From positions 62,001-126,000 of the forward strand of contig NZ_BONI01000006.1 of assembly GCF_016862635.1 (NCBI RefSeq): a DNA stretch of 64,000 nt, in the 5' to 3' direction. Below, one piece after another: positions 26,035 to 35,511 of this stretch. A model generated the notes under the pieces. The model saw nothing but the letters and a program-made list of their open reading frames with translations. It was not told where the DNA came from and ran no database searches. The translations under genes were made by a program, and so were the position numbers. The first letter of the stretch is position 1; every line of letters starts with the position of its first letter. Origin of the DNA: Catellatospora coxensis (GTDB lineage Bacteria; Actinomycetota; Actinomycetes; Mycobacteriales; Micromonosporaceae).

Positions 26035-27246
26035 ATGGCTGTGGTGACTGCCGGCAAGAGCACGAGCTTCGCCGAGGTGCCCGGGCGGCTGGACGACGTG
26101 CTGGGCTGGTTCGCCCGCATGCGCGAGCGCGACCCGGTCAGCTGGGACGAGCACTACGGCGCCTACCAGGTCTTCCGGTACGCCGACATCGAGAAGGTGC
26201 TCTCCGATCCGGCGGTCTTCTCCTCCGACCTGACCGGCCTGGTCCCGCCGCAGGAGGAGATCGAGCTGTTCAGCCGCGGCAACTTCGTGCGCATGGACCC
26301 GCCCCAGCACACCAAGATGCGCCGCATCGTCAGCAAGGCGTTCACCCCGCGGGTGGTCGCCGGGCTCGCCCCGCGCATCGAGGCCATCACGAACGAGCTG
26401 CTCGACCAGGTGACCGGGCGCGAGCGCGTCGACCTGGTCCAGGCCCTGGCCTACCCGCTGCCGGTGACCGTGATCGCCGAGCTGATCGGCGTGCCCGCCG
26501 CCGACCGCGACGTCTTCCGGCGCTGGGCCGACGAGCTGCTCAGCGCCCAGGTGCCGGACACCGTGATCCCGGACGAGCAGATGATGCAGCAGGCCGGCAA
26601 GCGGCTGCGCGGCATGATCGACTACCTGCTGGCGCACATCCGGCAGCGGCGCGCGAACCCGGCCGACGACCTCACCAACGCCCTGATCGAGGCCGAGGTC
26701 GACGGCGAACGCCTCGCCGACGAGGAGATCGTCGGCTTCCTCGGCGTGCTGCTCATCGCCGGGCACATCACCACCACCACGCTGCTCACCAACACGGTGC
26801 TCTGCCTGGACGCGAATCCTGACGCCGCCGCGGCGCTGCGCGCGGATCCCGAACGCATCCCGGCCGCGCTGGAGGAGGTGCTGCGTTACCGCTCGCCGTT
26901 CCCCCGGCTGGCCCGGCTCACCACCGCCCCGGCCATGGTCGGCGAGCGGCAGGTGCCCGCGGGCAAGGTGCTGATCCTGTGGGTGGCCTCGGCCAACCGG
27001 GACGCCGCCCAGTTCGTCGAGCCGGACACCTTCGACATCGCGCGTACGCCGAATCCGCACCTGAGTTTCGGGCACGGCATCCACTTCTGCATCGGCGCGC
27101 CGCTGGCCAGGCTGGAGGGCCGCATCGCCGTGCAGACCCTGCTGCGCCGCTGCGCCGACCTGGCCGTCGCCGACGGCGTAGAACTCTACGACCCGCGCCT
27201 GATGACCGGCGCCCGCGTCCTGCCCCTGCGCGTCCGCTGGTCCTGA
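26035..27246 (+). CDS. Cytochrome P450
   Basis: This soluble bacterial P450 of about 403 residues would hydroxylate or epoxidise a small molecule. The heme-binding loop is FGHGIHFCIGAPLARLE (about 344-360), with the Cys as fifth iron ligand. The K-helix ExxR motif is EEVLRYR, and the I-helix reads LLIAGHITTTT, with His-Ile instead of the common Glu-Thr pair. It has no fused reductase and no ferredoxin gene next to it, so redox partners act in trans. The start is ambiguous: ATG at 26035 is used, but the GGGGAG site fits GTG at 26041 or 26044 better. It is a standalone gene; the substrate cannot be inferred. Confidence 0.92.
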   Translation: MAVVTAGKSTSFAEVPGRLDDVLGWFARMRERDPVSWDEHYGAYQVFRYADIEKVLSDPAVFSSDLTGLVPPQEEIELFSRGNFVRMDPPQHTKMRRIVSKAFTPRVVAGLAPRIEAITNELLDQVTGRERVDLVQALAYPLPVTVIAELIGVPAADRDVFRRWADELLSAQVPDTVIPDEQMMQQAGKRLRGMIDYLLAHIRQRRANPADDLTNALIEAEVDGERLADEEIVGFLGVLLIAGHITTTTLLTNTVLCLDANPDAAAALRADPERIPAALEEVLRYRSPFPRLARLTTAPAMVGERQVPAGKVLILWVASANRDAAQFVEPDTFDIARTPNPHLSFGHGIHFCIGAPLARLEGRIAVQTLLRRCADLAVADGVELYDPRLMTGARVLPLRVRWS

Positions 27247-27272
27247 CCTACCCCACCGCCGCCCGCGCCCGC

Positions 27273-27353
27273 CATGATCGTTCGATTTGCCAGGCAAGTG
27301 GGCGAAAGCGGCCTCAAGATACGCACAGGTGCCAGGCAAGTCGAGCGATCATG
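27273..27353. repeat. Palindromic element family II, copy 1
   Basis: The arms CATGATCGTTCGATTTGCCAG and its near complement form a stem of about 24 bp around a loop holding TGGGCGAAAGCGG and TCAAGATACGCACAGG. It lies between the convergent P450 and LuxR genes. Arms and loop recur at 47461-47535 in the same orientation and at 51641-51709 in the opposite one. Confidence 0.9.
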
Positions 27354-27381
27354 AACGCGCCGCGCGCCGCGCGGTCGGGCG

Positions 27382-30192
27382 TCAGGGGGAGGTGGCGCGC
27401 TGGTGGGCGGTGACGGCTAGTTCGACACGGGAGCGGATGCCGAGTTTGGCGAGGATGTTCGACACGTGTGACTGGACGGTACGCCGGGACAGGAACAGCT
27501 GGGCGGCGATGTCGGGGTTGGACATACCCGACGCGACCAGCAGCGCGATCCGGTGCTCGGTCTCGGTGAGCGCCTCCCAGCCGTGCTTGGGGCGCTTGCG
27601 GGAACCCGGCCGGCCGCGGCGCACCCCGAGCCGGCGCAGCCGCGCGTCGGCCCGGAAGATGTCGCGGCTGGCGTCCATCGCGGTGTAGAGGTCCAGCGCG
27701 CGGGTCAGGGCGGCACGGGCCGGTTCGGCGTCGCCACGCGCCGCGTACGCGACGGCGGCGTCCTCGCGGGCCTGCGCCTCGTACAGCCGCCAGCCGCAGT
27801 CGGCATAGGACTCCGCGGCGGCCAGCAGCAGGTCAGGATCACCCTCGGCCAGCCCCCGGCACAGCCGGGCGGTCGCGGTCAGGCTCACCGCGGGCTGCGC
27901 GGCGGCCAGCTCCTCGGTCTTGGCGACGAGCGCGGCGGCGCGGTCCCGGTCGCCCGCCGCGGCCGCGAGCCGGGCCAGGTCGGGGCAGATGTGGTACATC
28001 ACCCGGTGCGGCAGGTGGTCCCGCGCGGAGGCGTGCTCCCAGAACGGGTAGAACAGGTCGAGGCAGTGCTGCGCCCGCGCGGGCTCCTCCTGCAGCACCC
28101 GCGCCCAGGTGTCCAGGTAGACGTACTGCGCCTCGGCCGCGCCGCCCTGCCCCTGCGCCACGATCGTGGCCTCCGGCACCGGCTCGCCGCGGTGGATCGC
28201 GATGAGCCGGCGCAGGCCGCGCAGCCACGGCTTGTCGCCCAGCGGGTCCGGGTACTCCAGCCCGGCCTCGATCTCGGCGAGCGCGTCGTCCCAGGCCCCG
28301 GTGAGGAAGCGCAGCTGTGCCCGCAGCGCGTGGACCAGCGTCAGGTACGGCCCGCCGTAGCGCTGGTTGCTCACCAGCGCGTCGGCCAGCTCCTGCTCGG
28401 CCTCGTCCAGCCGGTCCAGCTGCAGCAGGCAGTAGCCGCGCAGCACGCACTGCCCGGCGGGCATGTCGGGCAGCACGCCTTTTCCCAGGTCGGCGATAGC
28501 CTGCTCGCTCAGCGCCAGCCCCTGCCCGATGTCGCCCTCGACGAAGCGCAGCACCCCCTGCACGAGCCGCCCCAGCCCCACCGCGTACCCGTCGCCGGCC
28601 TGCTCGCCGTGCTTGATCGCGAGCGCCGCGGCGTTCGCGGCGGCCTGGTGCTCGCGCAGGAAGAACCGGCACTTCGCGCAGAACCCGTGCAGGCGCCCGA
28701 CGTCGGCCGGGGGCAGGTCGTCGGCCGCCAGCGCCGCCGTCGCGACCTGCACCGCGTCGGCCTGCCGGCCCTGCCGGAACAGCGCGTCCATGAGCAGCCA
28801 GTACAGCGTGCTGCGCCGGTGCGGGTCGGGGTCGAGCCGGATCGCCTCCCGGGCCGTCTGCTCGGCCTCCTCCAGGCTGCTCTCCCAGATCAGCGCCCGC
28901 ACCAGGTGGAAGCGCAGCTCCCCGGCCCGTTCCTCGGAAACCGCGGCCAGCGCCCGGCGCAGCAGCCGTACGGCCGTGGCGGGCGCTCGGGCCATCAGCT
29001 CGTCGGCGGAGGCGACCAGCCAGTCCAGCGTCCCCGCGTCGAGGGCGGTGCCCGCGATCAGGTGTTCGGCGACCCGCTCCACCGGGGCCCCGGACGCGGT
29101 GAGCACCTGCCCTGCGCGCAGGTGCAGCGCCGTGCGCATCTGCTCGGGCACACCCTCGCACAGCGCCTGGCGGATCAGCGCGTGCCGGAACTCCAGGTAC
29201 GGCCCGGCGTCGACGACCACGCCGGCGTCCAGCGCCGTGAACATGACCTCCGACAGCGCCATCGCCGGCATCTCCAGCACCGCCGCCAGTTCCCCGACGT
29301 CGATGGCGCGGCCCAGCACCGCCGCCTGCTGCAGCGTCTCGCGCTCCTTGCGGGGCAGGAAGGACAGCCGGCGCAGGATCGTGTCGAGCAGCGAGCGCGG
29401 CATTCCGGCGTCGGCGGCGTCCGGCGTCAGCTCCGCGGTGCCGCGTACCACCCGGATCCGGTCCTCGCGCGTCAGCGCGGCCAGCAGTTCCGTGACGTAG
29501 AACGGGTGGCCGCCCGCGCCCGCCACCAGGCGGCCCAGCCGCGGACCGGGCGGCGCGCCGAGCCGGTCGGCGACCAGGGCGGTCACCGCCGCCTCGGGCA
29601 GCGCGGCCAGCTCGACCAGGTCCGCGCCGCGCGACTGCAGGCTGCGCAGCAGCCCGGCGGCCTCGGCGCGGCTGGTGGCCCGGGTGGCGACCACGACCAG
29701 CAGCGGGTACTCGTCGATGCCGCGGCCGAGGCGGTGCAGCACCACCAGGCTGGCCGGGTCGGCCCACTGCACGTCGTCGACGATGACCGCGACGGGGCCG
29801 GCCGCGCACCACGCGTCGACCAGGTCGAGGATCGCCTCGGTGACCGCGAGCTGGTGGTTGGCGGCGGCCGCGCTCAGCGCCAGCACGCCCTCGCCGCGCA
29901 GCAGCCGCGCCACCCGGGCCTGGGCCGGGTCGTCGGTGACGGTCAGCAGCCCGAGGCACGCGCCGATGGCGGAGAAGGGCAGCTGCTGTTCGAGGTCCTC
30001 GGCCGCGCCCCGCTGCACCCGCATGCCGAGCCGCCCGCACTCGCCGGCGGCCGCGTCCAGCAGGCTGGTCTTGCCGATGCCGGGTTCGCCCTCGACGAGG
30101 ACCGCGGCGCCGGTTCCGGCGGCCGCCGCCCGGGCCAGCTCCCGCAGGAGTTCGACCTCGGCATCGCGGCCCACGAACACAGGCGCCGCCAT
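27382..30192 (-). CDS. LuxR-family regulator with AAA-type ATPase domain (second)
   Basis: This 936-residue regulator has an N-terminal ATPase (Walker A EGEPGIGKTS, about 34-43; Walker B-like VIVDDVQWAD) and a long alpha-helical TPR-like middle. The C-terminal LuxR helix-turn-helix (about 870-930) includes LTETEHRIALLVASGMSNPDIAAQ and SRRTVQSHVSNIL. It shares its design with the regulator at 6247-9126 but is not a close copy. It converges on the P450 gene. The ATG at 30192 has no strong ribosome binding site. Ligand and targets are unknown. Confidence 0.87.
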   Translation of the reverse strand: MAAPVFVGRDAEVELLRELARAAAAGTGAAVLVEGEPGIGKTSLLDAAAGECGRLGMRVQRGAAEDLEQQLPFSAIGACLGLLTVTDDPAQARVARLLRGEGVLALSAAAANHQLAVTEAILDLVDAWCAAGPVAVIVDDVQWADPASLVVLHRLGRGIDEYPLLVVVATRATSRAEAAGLLRSLQSRGADLVELAALPEAAVTALVADRLGAPPGPRLGRLVAGAGGHPFYVTELLAALTREDRIRVVRGTAELTPDAADAGMPRSLLDTILRRLSFLPRKERETLQQAAVLGRAIDVGELAAVLEMPAMALSEVMFTALDAGVVVDAGPYLEFRHALIRQALCEGVPEQMRTALHLRAGQVLTASGAPVERVAEHLIAGTALDAGTLDWLVASADELMARAPATAVRLLRRALAAVSEERAGELRFHLVRALIWESSLEEAEQTAREAIRLDPDPHRRSTLYWLLMDALFRQGRQADAVQVATAALAADDLPPADVGRLHGFCAKCRFFLREHQAAANAAALAIKHGEQAGDGYAVGLGRLVQGVLRFVEGDIGQGLALSEQAIADLGKGVLPDMPAGQCVLRGYCLLQLDRLDEAEQELADALVSNQRYGGPYLTLVHALRAQLRFLTGAWDDALAEIEAGLEYPDPLGDKPWLRGLRRLIAIHRGEPVPEATIVAQGQGGAAEAQYVYLDTWARVLQEEPARAQHCLDLFYPFWEHASARDHLPHRVMYHICPDLARLAAAAGDRDRAAALVAKTEELAAAQPAVSLTATARLCRGLAEGDPDLLLAAAESYADCGWRLYEAQAREDAAVAYAARGDAEPARAALTRALDLYTAMDASRDIFRADARLRRLGVRRGRPGSRKRPKHGWEALTETEHRIALLVASGMSNPDIAAQLFLSRRTVQSHVSNILAKLGIRSRVELAVTAHQRATSP

Positions 30193-30299
30193 GGGACAAG
30201 CCTAGTCGTCAGGCATGTCCCAGGCGGCGCCATGGGGCCGAACGTGGCCGCCTCGCGGGCCGCCGTGTTCGGGGTGGGGTGGGATGGGTGCGAGGAACG

Positions 30300-30515
30300 T
30301 CAGTGGTCCGCGCGTCCGGCGTACATCTCGTTGACGACGGTGAGCACGTCATGGATGGAGGTGCGGGCACGGGTGGCGATGTGCTCGACGGGGGCGTTGC
30401 TGGCGAACGCCTCCCGGATCGCCGAGCGCAGCGAGCCGGCGTCGTGGGCGGTCGTGCCGCCGGTGGCCACGGCCTGGTCGATCAGGCACAGCGCGTGATC
30501 CGCGGTGACGTACAT
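30300..30515 (-). CDS. Small protein of unknown function
   Basis: This 71-residue, probably all-helical protein starts MYVTADHALCLIDQA and contains VEHIATRARTSIHDVLTVV, which could form a helix-turn-helix. I choose the ATG at 30515 because GGGAG sits six bases upstream; the ATG at 30521 is too close to it. No family is recognised. It is transcribed in the same direction as the LuxR regulator that follows, with a 107-base gap. Confidence 0.55.
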   Translation of the reverse strand: MYVTADHALCLIDQAVATGGTTAHDAGSLRSAIREAFASNAPVEHIATRARTSIHDVLTVVNEMYAGRADH

Positions 30516-30690
30516 GCTCATCTCCCAGCTGCCGGCTCGTCGTCGTGGTCGGTGCGGAGGACCGGACCTGCCTGCCCGCATGGCGGAGCGACGAGCGCCG
30601 GTGCTTCCGTGACATCCACGATCCGGCACCCGGCGCACCGAAACATCCGCCACCCGGCGGTACTGCGCGCCCGACTCATACCTTTTTATA

Positions 30691-30733
30691 GTAAAAAGCT
30701 CCGTTCGTGCCCGTCTTTCGGCAGAAACGGAGC
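30691..30733 (-). terminator. Intrinsic terminator after the Cys-rich small gene
   Basis: A GGCTCCGTT/AACGGAGC stem (30698-30733) is followed on the minus strand by CTTTTTAC, a genuine T tract. It lies 17 bases past the stop at 30751. Confidence 0.8.
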
Positions 30734-30750
30734 CTTCGAGCACCCCGGAC

Positions 30751-31011
30751 TCAGCCCGGATGCACGCCGACGGCGTCGCGGATCTTGAAGCCCTCCCGCG
30801 CGTCGGCCGAGCGGGCGCAGTGCGCGCAGCAGTAGAAATGCCCGGACACCTCGACCCCGTGCCCAATGATCTTGCATGCGCAGTGCTCGCACACCGGCGC
30901 CAGCATGTGCACCGCACACTCGAACGAGTCGAAGACGTGCACCGCACCCCCGGCGGTGTGCACCTCGAACGACAGCCAGTAGTCGTTCTTGCAGACCTCA
31001 CACGTGCCCAC
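30751..31011 (-). CDS. Small Cys/His-rich putative zinc-binding protein
   Basis: This protein of about 86 residues has a CEVCKNDYW pair, a central FDSFECAVHML, then CEHCACKI and HFYCCAHCAR. These four Cys-containing clusters could bind two metal ions in treble-clef or zinc-ribbon fashion. It is not a standard metallothionein, although the YCCxxCA segment is reminiscent of one. The GTG at 31011 is preferred to the TTG at 31017 because GGAGGGG lies at the proper distance. It is monocistronic, with a terminator behind it. Its function is unknown. Confidence 0.7.
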   Translation of the reverse strand: MGTCEVCKNDYWLSFEVHTAGGAVHVFDSFECAVHMLAPVCEHCACKIIGHGVEVSGHFYCCAHCARSADAREGFKIRDAVGVHPG

Positions 31012-31181
31012 AGACAACCCCTCCCATCGGCGTATCCATGAACAGTCTCCGGTCAGTCACCGTCTGTTATCGGCAAAACAACCCTTTTGCCCAGGCCGCC
31101 GGTGTGATCCGCTGCGTACGCAGCCCGACGTACGCCGCCGCGCGGATGCGGCCGGGCCCGCCGACTCCGTAACCTCGCCCT

Positions 31182-32414
31182 GTGCACCTGCTCCATCGCC
31201 TGGCCGCCCGCCCCCAGCTCGCCGACACCCTGTTCGCACTGGTCGTCGGCGTCCTGGTGATCGGCTGCTCGTTCCCCACGCAGAGCGAGCAACCCGACCG
31301 GCTCCGGCTGGACACCACGGCGCTGGCCCTGCTCGCCCTCGGCGCCCTGGCCCTGGTGGTGCGCCGCCGCTGGGCGGTGCTCGCCTGCACCGTCACCTTC
31401 GCCGTGGTCACCGTGTTCATCGGCGCCGGCTACCCGTACGGGCCGCTGTTCCTGTACGTCATGATCACCGTGTACTCGCTGGCCGCGTGGCGTGGCACGG
31501 GCTGGTCCGTCACGGTGACGTCGGTGCTCGTCGTGCTCTACGTGTGGCTGAGCGCGTGGGTCGAGAAGGAGCCCGACGGGGTGCTGTTCAACCTGGCCAC
31601 CACCACCTTCTGGCTGGCCACCCCGCTGATCGCGGGCATCGCGGTGCGCGTGCGGCGGCATTCGCTGGAGCAGTCGGCGATCGAGGAGCGGCGGCGGCAC
31701 GCGTACGAGGAACGCCTGCGCATGGCCCAGGAGGTGCACGACGTGGTCGGCCACAGCCTCGCCGTGATCAGCATGAACGCCGGCGCGGCGCTGCACGTGC
31801 TCAGCCGGAGCCCGGACACCGCACCGCAGGTCGAGGAGTCGCTGCGGGCCATCCGGCAGGCCGGCACCGCCGCCCTCGACGAGCTGCGGGTCACCCTGTC
31901 CGCGTTCACCGGCGCGTGCCCCGCCCCCGACCGCCCCGCGGCCGGGCTGGGCCTGCTGCCCGAACTCGTCGCCGCGACCAGCTCCGACCGGCTGGCGGTC
32001 CAGCTCGACGTACGCGGGACCGCCCAGCCGCTGCGGCACGCGGTCGACCTGGCCGGATACCGCATCGTGCAGGAGGCCTTGACCAACGTGCTGCGCCACG
32101 CCGCCGCCCGGCAGGCCGCCGTGGACGTGGCCTACGGCCCGCAGGGCGTCACGCTGACCGTCACCGACGACGGCCGCGGCGGCGCCCCGCTGCCCGGCGG
32201 CTCCGGCCTGGACAGCATGCACGAGCGCGCCCGCGCCCTGCACGGCGTCCTGGACGCGGGCCCGCTGCCCGGCGGCGGTTTCCGGGTGCACGCCGTGCTG
32301 CCCTACGGCGACGCTTCCGCTGCGGCCCCCGTGCCCGACCGGGAACGTAGCGCGCCACCGCCCCTGCCCGACCGGGCGCGCGGCGTGCACCCGTTGCCGG
32401 GCGGGGTCGCATGA
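31182..32414 (+). CDS. Sensor histidine kinase (NarL-partner type)
   Basis: This 410-residue kinase has four to five membrane helices in the first 150 residues. A HisKA_3 dimerisation domain carries the phospho-acceptor in MAQEVHDVVGHSLAVI (His about 186), and a HATPase domain contains YRIVQEALTNVLRHA, VTDDGRGG and GSGLDSMHERA. It would phosphorylate the regulator encoded immediately downstream, which it overlaps as ATGA. The start is the GTG at 31182. The C-terminal 35 residues are a Pro-rich extension. The signal is unknown; the following MMPL gene is a plausible target. Confidence 0.9.
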   Translation: MHLLHRLAARPQLADTLFALVVGVLVIGCSFPTQSEQPDRLRLDTTALALLALGALALVVRRRWAVLACTVTFAVVTVFIGAGYPYGPLFLYVMITVYSLAAWRGTGWSVTVTSVLVVLYVWLSAWVEKEPDGVLFNLATTTFWLATPLIAGIAVRVRRHSLEQSAIEERRRHAYEERLRMAQEVHDVVGHSLAVISMNAGAALHVLSRSPDTAPQVEESLRAIRQAGTAALDELRVTLSAFTGACPAPDRPAAGLGLLPELVAATSSDRLAVQLDVRGTAQPLRHAVDLAGYRIVQEALTNVLRHAAARQAAVDVAYGPQGVTLTVTDDGRGGAPLPGGSGLDSMHERARALHGVLDAGPLPGGGFRVHAVLPYGDASAAAPVPDRERSAPPPLPDRARGVHPLPGGVA

Positions 32415-33064
32415 TCCGGGTCGCGCTCGCCGACGACCAGGCGCTGCTGCGGCTGGCCATGCGCACCCTGCTCAGCTGCGAACCCGACCTCGAACTCGTC
32501 GGCGAGGCCGAGGACGGCGTCGGCGCGCTCGACCTCGTCGCCGCCGAACGCCCGGACGTGCTGCTGCTCGACATCCGCATGCCGCGGATGGACGGGCTGG
32601 AGGTGCTGCGCCGCCTCGACGGGCCCACCCGGGTGATCGTGCTGACCACGTTCGAGCTGGACGAGTACGTGTTCGAGGCGCTGCGGGCCGGGGCGTCGGG
32701 CTTCCTCACCAAGGACGCCGAGCCGGCCGAGCTGCTGCGCGCGGTGCGGGTCGTGGCGGCCGGGGACTCGCTGCTGTCGCCGGCGGTGACCCGCCGGGTC
32801 ATCGAGCGGTTCGGCGCGGCCCCGGGGGCGGCTCCGCCGCTGCGCGTACACCCCGACCTGCACCTGCTCACCGACCGGGAGCGGGAGATCGTGGGCTGGG
32901 TCGCGACCGGCCTGTCCAACGACGAGATCGCCGCGGGCCTCGTCGTCAGCCCCGCCACCGTACGCACCCACGTCAGCCGCGCCCTCATCAAACTCCACGC
33001 CCGCGACCGAGCCCAACTCGTCGTCATCGCCTACCAGTCCAACCTCCCCATCCCCCACCCCTGA
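32411..33064 (+). CDS. NarL/FixJ-family response regulator
   Basis: This 217-residue protein has a receiver domain with DD at 8-9, phospho-acceptor Asp54 in LLLDIRMP, and the conserved Lys in FLTKDAEP. A LuxR-type helix-turn-helix (about 150-210) follows with LTDREREIVGWVATGLSNDEIA and SPATVRTHVSRAL. It is translationally coupled to the kinase gene. Confidence 0.93.
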   Translation: MIRVALADDQALLRLAMRTLLSCEPDLELVGEAEDGVGALDLVAAERPDVLLLDIRMPRMDGLEVLRRLDGPTRVIVLTTFELDEYVFEALRAGASGFLTKDAEPAELLRAVRVVAAGDSLLSPAVTRRVIERFGAAPGAAPPLRVHPDLHLLTDREREIVGWVATGLSNDEIAAGLVVSPATVRTHVSRALIKLHARDRAQLVVIAYQSNLPIPHP

Positions 33065-33079
33065 CCCCGCCCCGCCTGC

Positions 33080-33142
33080 CGCGACTCTTGAAGAGGCGCG
33101 CCCATCCCGTCGATCCACAGCCGCATCTCTTCAAGAGTTGCG
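33080..33142. repeat. Palindromic element family IV, copy 1
   Basis: The arms CGCGACTCTTGAAGAG and CTCTTCAAGAGTTGCG form a 16-bp stem with one wobble and a loop of about 31 bases. It lies 15 bases after the response-regulator stop and before the MMPL gene. The arm motif GC(A/G)ACTCTTNAAGAG recurs at 48121-48203. Confidence 0.85.
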
Positions 33143-33215
33143 ACCGGGGGTTGGGCGCGGCGGGGCGTAGGTGGGGATACGCGCTCGTGCTGATGTGCGC
33201 GACGGGGGTGGGCCG

Positions 33216-33233
33216 GGAACCTGGCCGGGTTCC
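33216..33233. promoter_or_regulatory. Candidate operator upstream of the MMPL gene
   Basis: GGAACCTGGCCGGGTTCC is an 18-base near-perfect palindrome located 25 bases before the MMPL start. It could be a repressor or response-regulator site; this is inference from position and symmetry only. Confidence 0.35.
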
Positions 33234-33257
33234 AGAACCCGAACAGGAAGGCCGCCC

Positions 33258-35312
33258 ATGTCCTCCGCCTGGCAGCGGATCGCCACCGCCCCCGCCGGCC
33301 GCCGCACCGCCTGGTCCGTGCTCGTCGGCTGGCTGCTCATCGCCGTGTCCGCCACCATGTTCGCCAAGGTCGGCGACGTCGAGACCAACGACCTCAGCTC
33401 CTGGCTGCCGGCCTCGGCCGAGTCGACCCGCGCGCTCGAACTGGCCGACCGCGAGTTCCCGGCCGCCGAACCGGAGCAGCTGCTGCTCGTGTACGCCCGC
33501 GAAGGCGGCCTGACCAGCGCCGACCGCGACGCGGCCGCCGGCGACGCCACCGCGCTGGCCGCCCTCGCCGCAGGCCCGGTGTCCCCGCCGATCCCGTCGC
33601 AGGACGGCGCGGCGCTGCTGGTCACCGTGCCGCTCAGCCCGCAGCAGACCGCCGAGGAGGCGATCGGCCCCGTGCTGGACCAGGCCCGCACGGTGCTGGC
33701 CGAGGGCCTGCCCACCGGCCTCGGCGCGTGGATGACCGGCGGACCGGCCGCCGGGGCCGACTTCGACGCCGCCTTCGACTCGCTGGACACCACGCTGCTC
33801 GGGGTCACCGTCGGCGTGGTCGCGCTGCTGCTCCTGCTCACCTACCGCAGCCCGGTGCTGCTACTGGTGCCGCTGGTCGCCGTGGGCGTCGCCAGCCAGC
33901 TCGCGAGCGCGCTGGTCTACGTCGGCGCGAAGTACCTCGGCCTGGTCGTCAACGGGGCCAGCGCGGGCATCCTCACCGTGCTGGTGTTCGGCGCGGGCAC
34001 CGACTACGCGCTGCTGCTGATCTCCCGCTACCGCGAGGAGCTGACCCGGCACGCCGACCACCGGCAGGCGATGCGCCTGGCCCTGCGGCACAGCCTGCCC
34101 GCGATCATCGCGTCGGCCGCCACGGTGATCCTGGCGCTGCTCACGCTGCTGGCCGCCGGGCTCAACTCGACCCGGGGCCTGGGCCCGGTCGCCGCGCTAG
34201 GCATCGTCTCGGCGCTGCTGGCGATGACCACCCTGCTGCCCGCCCTGCTGGTGATGTGCGGGCGGCGGGTGTTCTGGCCGCTGATCCCCGCGGTACGCGA
34301 CACCGCGGCGCCGGCCCGCGGACCGGGCCTGTGGGCGCGCACCGCCGAGTTCGTGGCCCGGCACGCCCGCCCGATCTGGATCGTCACCGCGCTCGCCCTG
34401 GCCGCGCTCAGCCTCGCGGCCACCACCCTCGGCACCGGCCTGCGCCAGTCCGAGTCGTTCGTGACCAAACCCGACTCGGTACGCGGCTTCGAGGCCCTCG
34501 CCGAACACTTCCCCGCCGGCTCCGGCGACCCCACCGAGGTGTACACGAACACCGCCACCGCGACCCAGGTCACCGGCACGCTGCGCGCCCTGCCCGGCGT
34601 GGCCGAGGTCGGTGAGGCGGAGCCGTCACCGGCGGGCGGCTGGACCCGGTTGCGCATCGTGCTCGCCGACGCGCCGTCCAGCGACCGGGCGGAGCAGACG
34701 GTGCTGCGGCTGCGCGACGCCGTGCACACCGTCGACCCGTCGGCCCTGGTCGGCGGCGCGACCGCGCAGGAACTCGACGAGAACACCACCATGGACGCCG
34801 ACCTGCGCCTGCTCATCCCGCTGATCCTGGCGGTGGTGCTGGGCGTGCTGATCGTGCTGCTGCGCTCGCTGGTCGCGCCGCTGCTCCTGCTCGGCAGCGT
34901 GCTGCTGTCCTTCGGCGCGGCCCTCGGCGCGGCCGCGCTGGTCTACCACGCGATCGGCTTCCCCGCGATCGACCGTTCCGTGCTGCTGCACGGCTTCCTG
35001 TTCCTGGTGGCGCTCGGCGTCGACTACACCATCTTCCTGATGACCAGGGCCCGCGAGGAGGTCGCCGAACACGGCCACGCCCAGGGTGTCACCCGCGCCC
35101 TGTCCGTCACCGGCGGCGTGATCACCAGTGCCGGCGTCGTGCTCGCCGCCACGTTCGCGGTGCTGTCCCTGATGCCGATCGTCTTCATGGTCCAGGTCGG
35201 CATCCTGGTCGGCCTCGGCGTCCTGCTGGACACCTTCGTCGTCCGCACCCTCCTGGTCCCCGCCCTCGTCCACCACGTCGGCCCCCGCACCTGGTGGCCC
35301 CGCCACCCGTGA
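33258..35312 (+). CDS. MMPL-family RND-type transporter
   Basis: This 684-residue membrane exporter has two repeated halves, each with one helix, a periplasmic-type loop and a cluster of five helices. The conserved GAGTDYALLLISRYREEL lies in the first half and LGVDYTIFLMTRAREE in the second, where Asp-Tyr pairs relay protons. Actinobacterial MMPL proteins export lipids, siderophores or drugs. ATG at 33258 follows AGGAAGG. The preceding two-component pair on the same strand may control it. Confidence 0.92.
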   Translation: MSSAWQRIATAPAGRRTAWSVLVGWLLIAVSATMFAKVGDVETNDLSSWLPASAESTRALELADREFPAAEPEQLLLVYAREGGLTSADRDAAAGDATALAALAAGPVSPPIPSQDGAALLVTVPLSPQQTAEEAIGPVLDQARTVLAEGLPTGLGAWMTGGPAAGADFDAAFDSLDTTLLGVTVGVVALLLLLTYRSPVLLLVPLVAVGVASQLASALVYVGAKYLGLVVNGASAGILTVLVFGAGTDYALLLISRYREELTRHADHRQAMRLALRHSLPAIIASAATVILALLTLLAAGLNSTRGLGPVAALGIVSALLAMTTLLPALLVMCGRRVFWPLIPAVRDTAAPARGPGLWARTAEFVARHARPIWIVTALALAALSLAATTLGTGLRQSESFVTKPDSVRGFEALAEHFPAGSGDPTEVYTNTATATQVTGTLRALPGVAEVGEAEPSPAGGWTRLRIVLADAPSSDRAEQTVLRLRDAVHTVDPSALVGGATAQELDENTTMDADLRLLIPLILAVVLGVLIVLLRSLVAPLLLLGSVLLSFGAALGAAALVYHAIGFPAIDRSVLLHGFLFLVALGVDYTIFLMTRAREEVAEHGHAQGVTRALSVTGGVITSAGVVLAATFAVLSLMPIVFMVQVGILVGLGVLLDTFVVRTLLVPALVHHVGPRTWWPRHP

Positions 35313-35318
35313 GCGCAA

Positions 35319-35363
35319 GGAAGGGCACCTTCACATCGCTCCGCGAGGTGAAGGTGCCCTTCC
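35319..35363. terminator. Strong terminator hairpin after the MMPL gene
   Basis: A perfect 16-bp stem (GGAAGGGCACCTTCAC and complement) with a 13-base loop begins seven bases after the MMPL stop and is followed by CAACTTT. This fits rho-independent termination. Confidence 0.85.
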
Positions 35364-35465
35364 CAACTTTCGACCACCGAGTGAGCCTCGCCGGCGTACC
35401 CGGCAGACCAGTTCACGCTCCGGGCTGATGCCGACAACCGATCACTCACGGTGTGCCAATCTCAC

Positions 35466-35498
35466 GATCTTGGTGCGCGCCATATGGTGATCTTGGTG
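35466..35498 (+). promoter_or_regulatory. vapBC operator-like direct repeats
   Basis: GATCTTGGTG occurs at 35466-35475 and again at 35489-35498, a 23-base period of about two helical turns, just upstream of the antitoxin start. Such paired sites are typical of autoregulated toxin-antitoxin operons, where ribbon-helix-helix dimers bind the promoter. A TATGCT box at 35499-35504 could be the -10. Confidence 0.5.
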
Positions 35499-35511
35499 TA
35501 TGCTCGATGGC

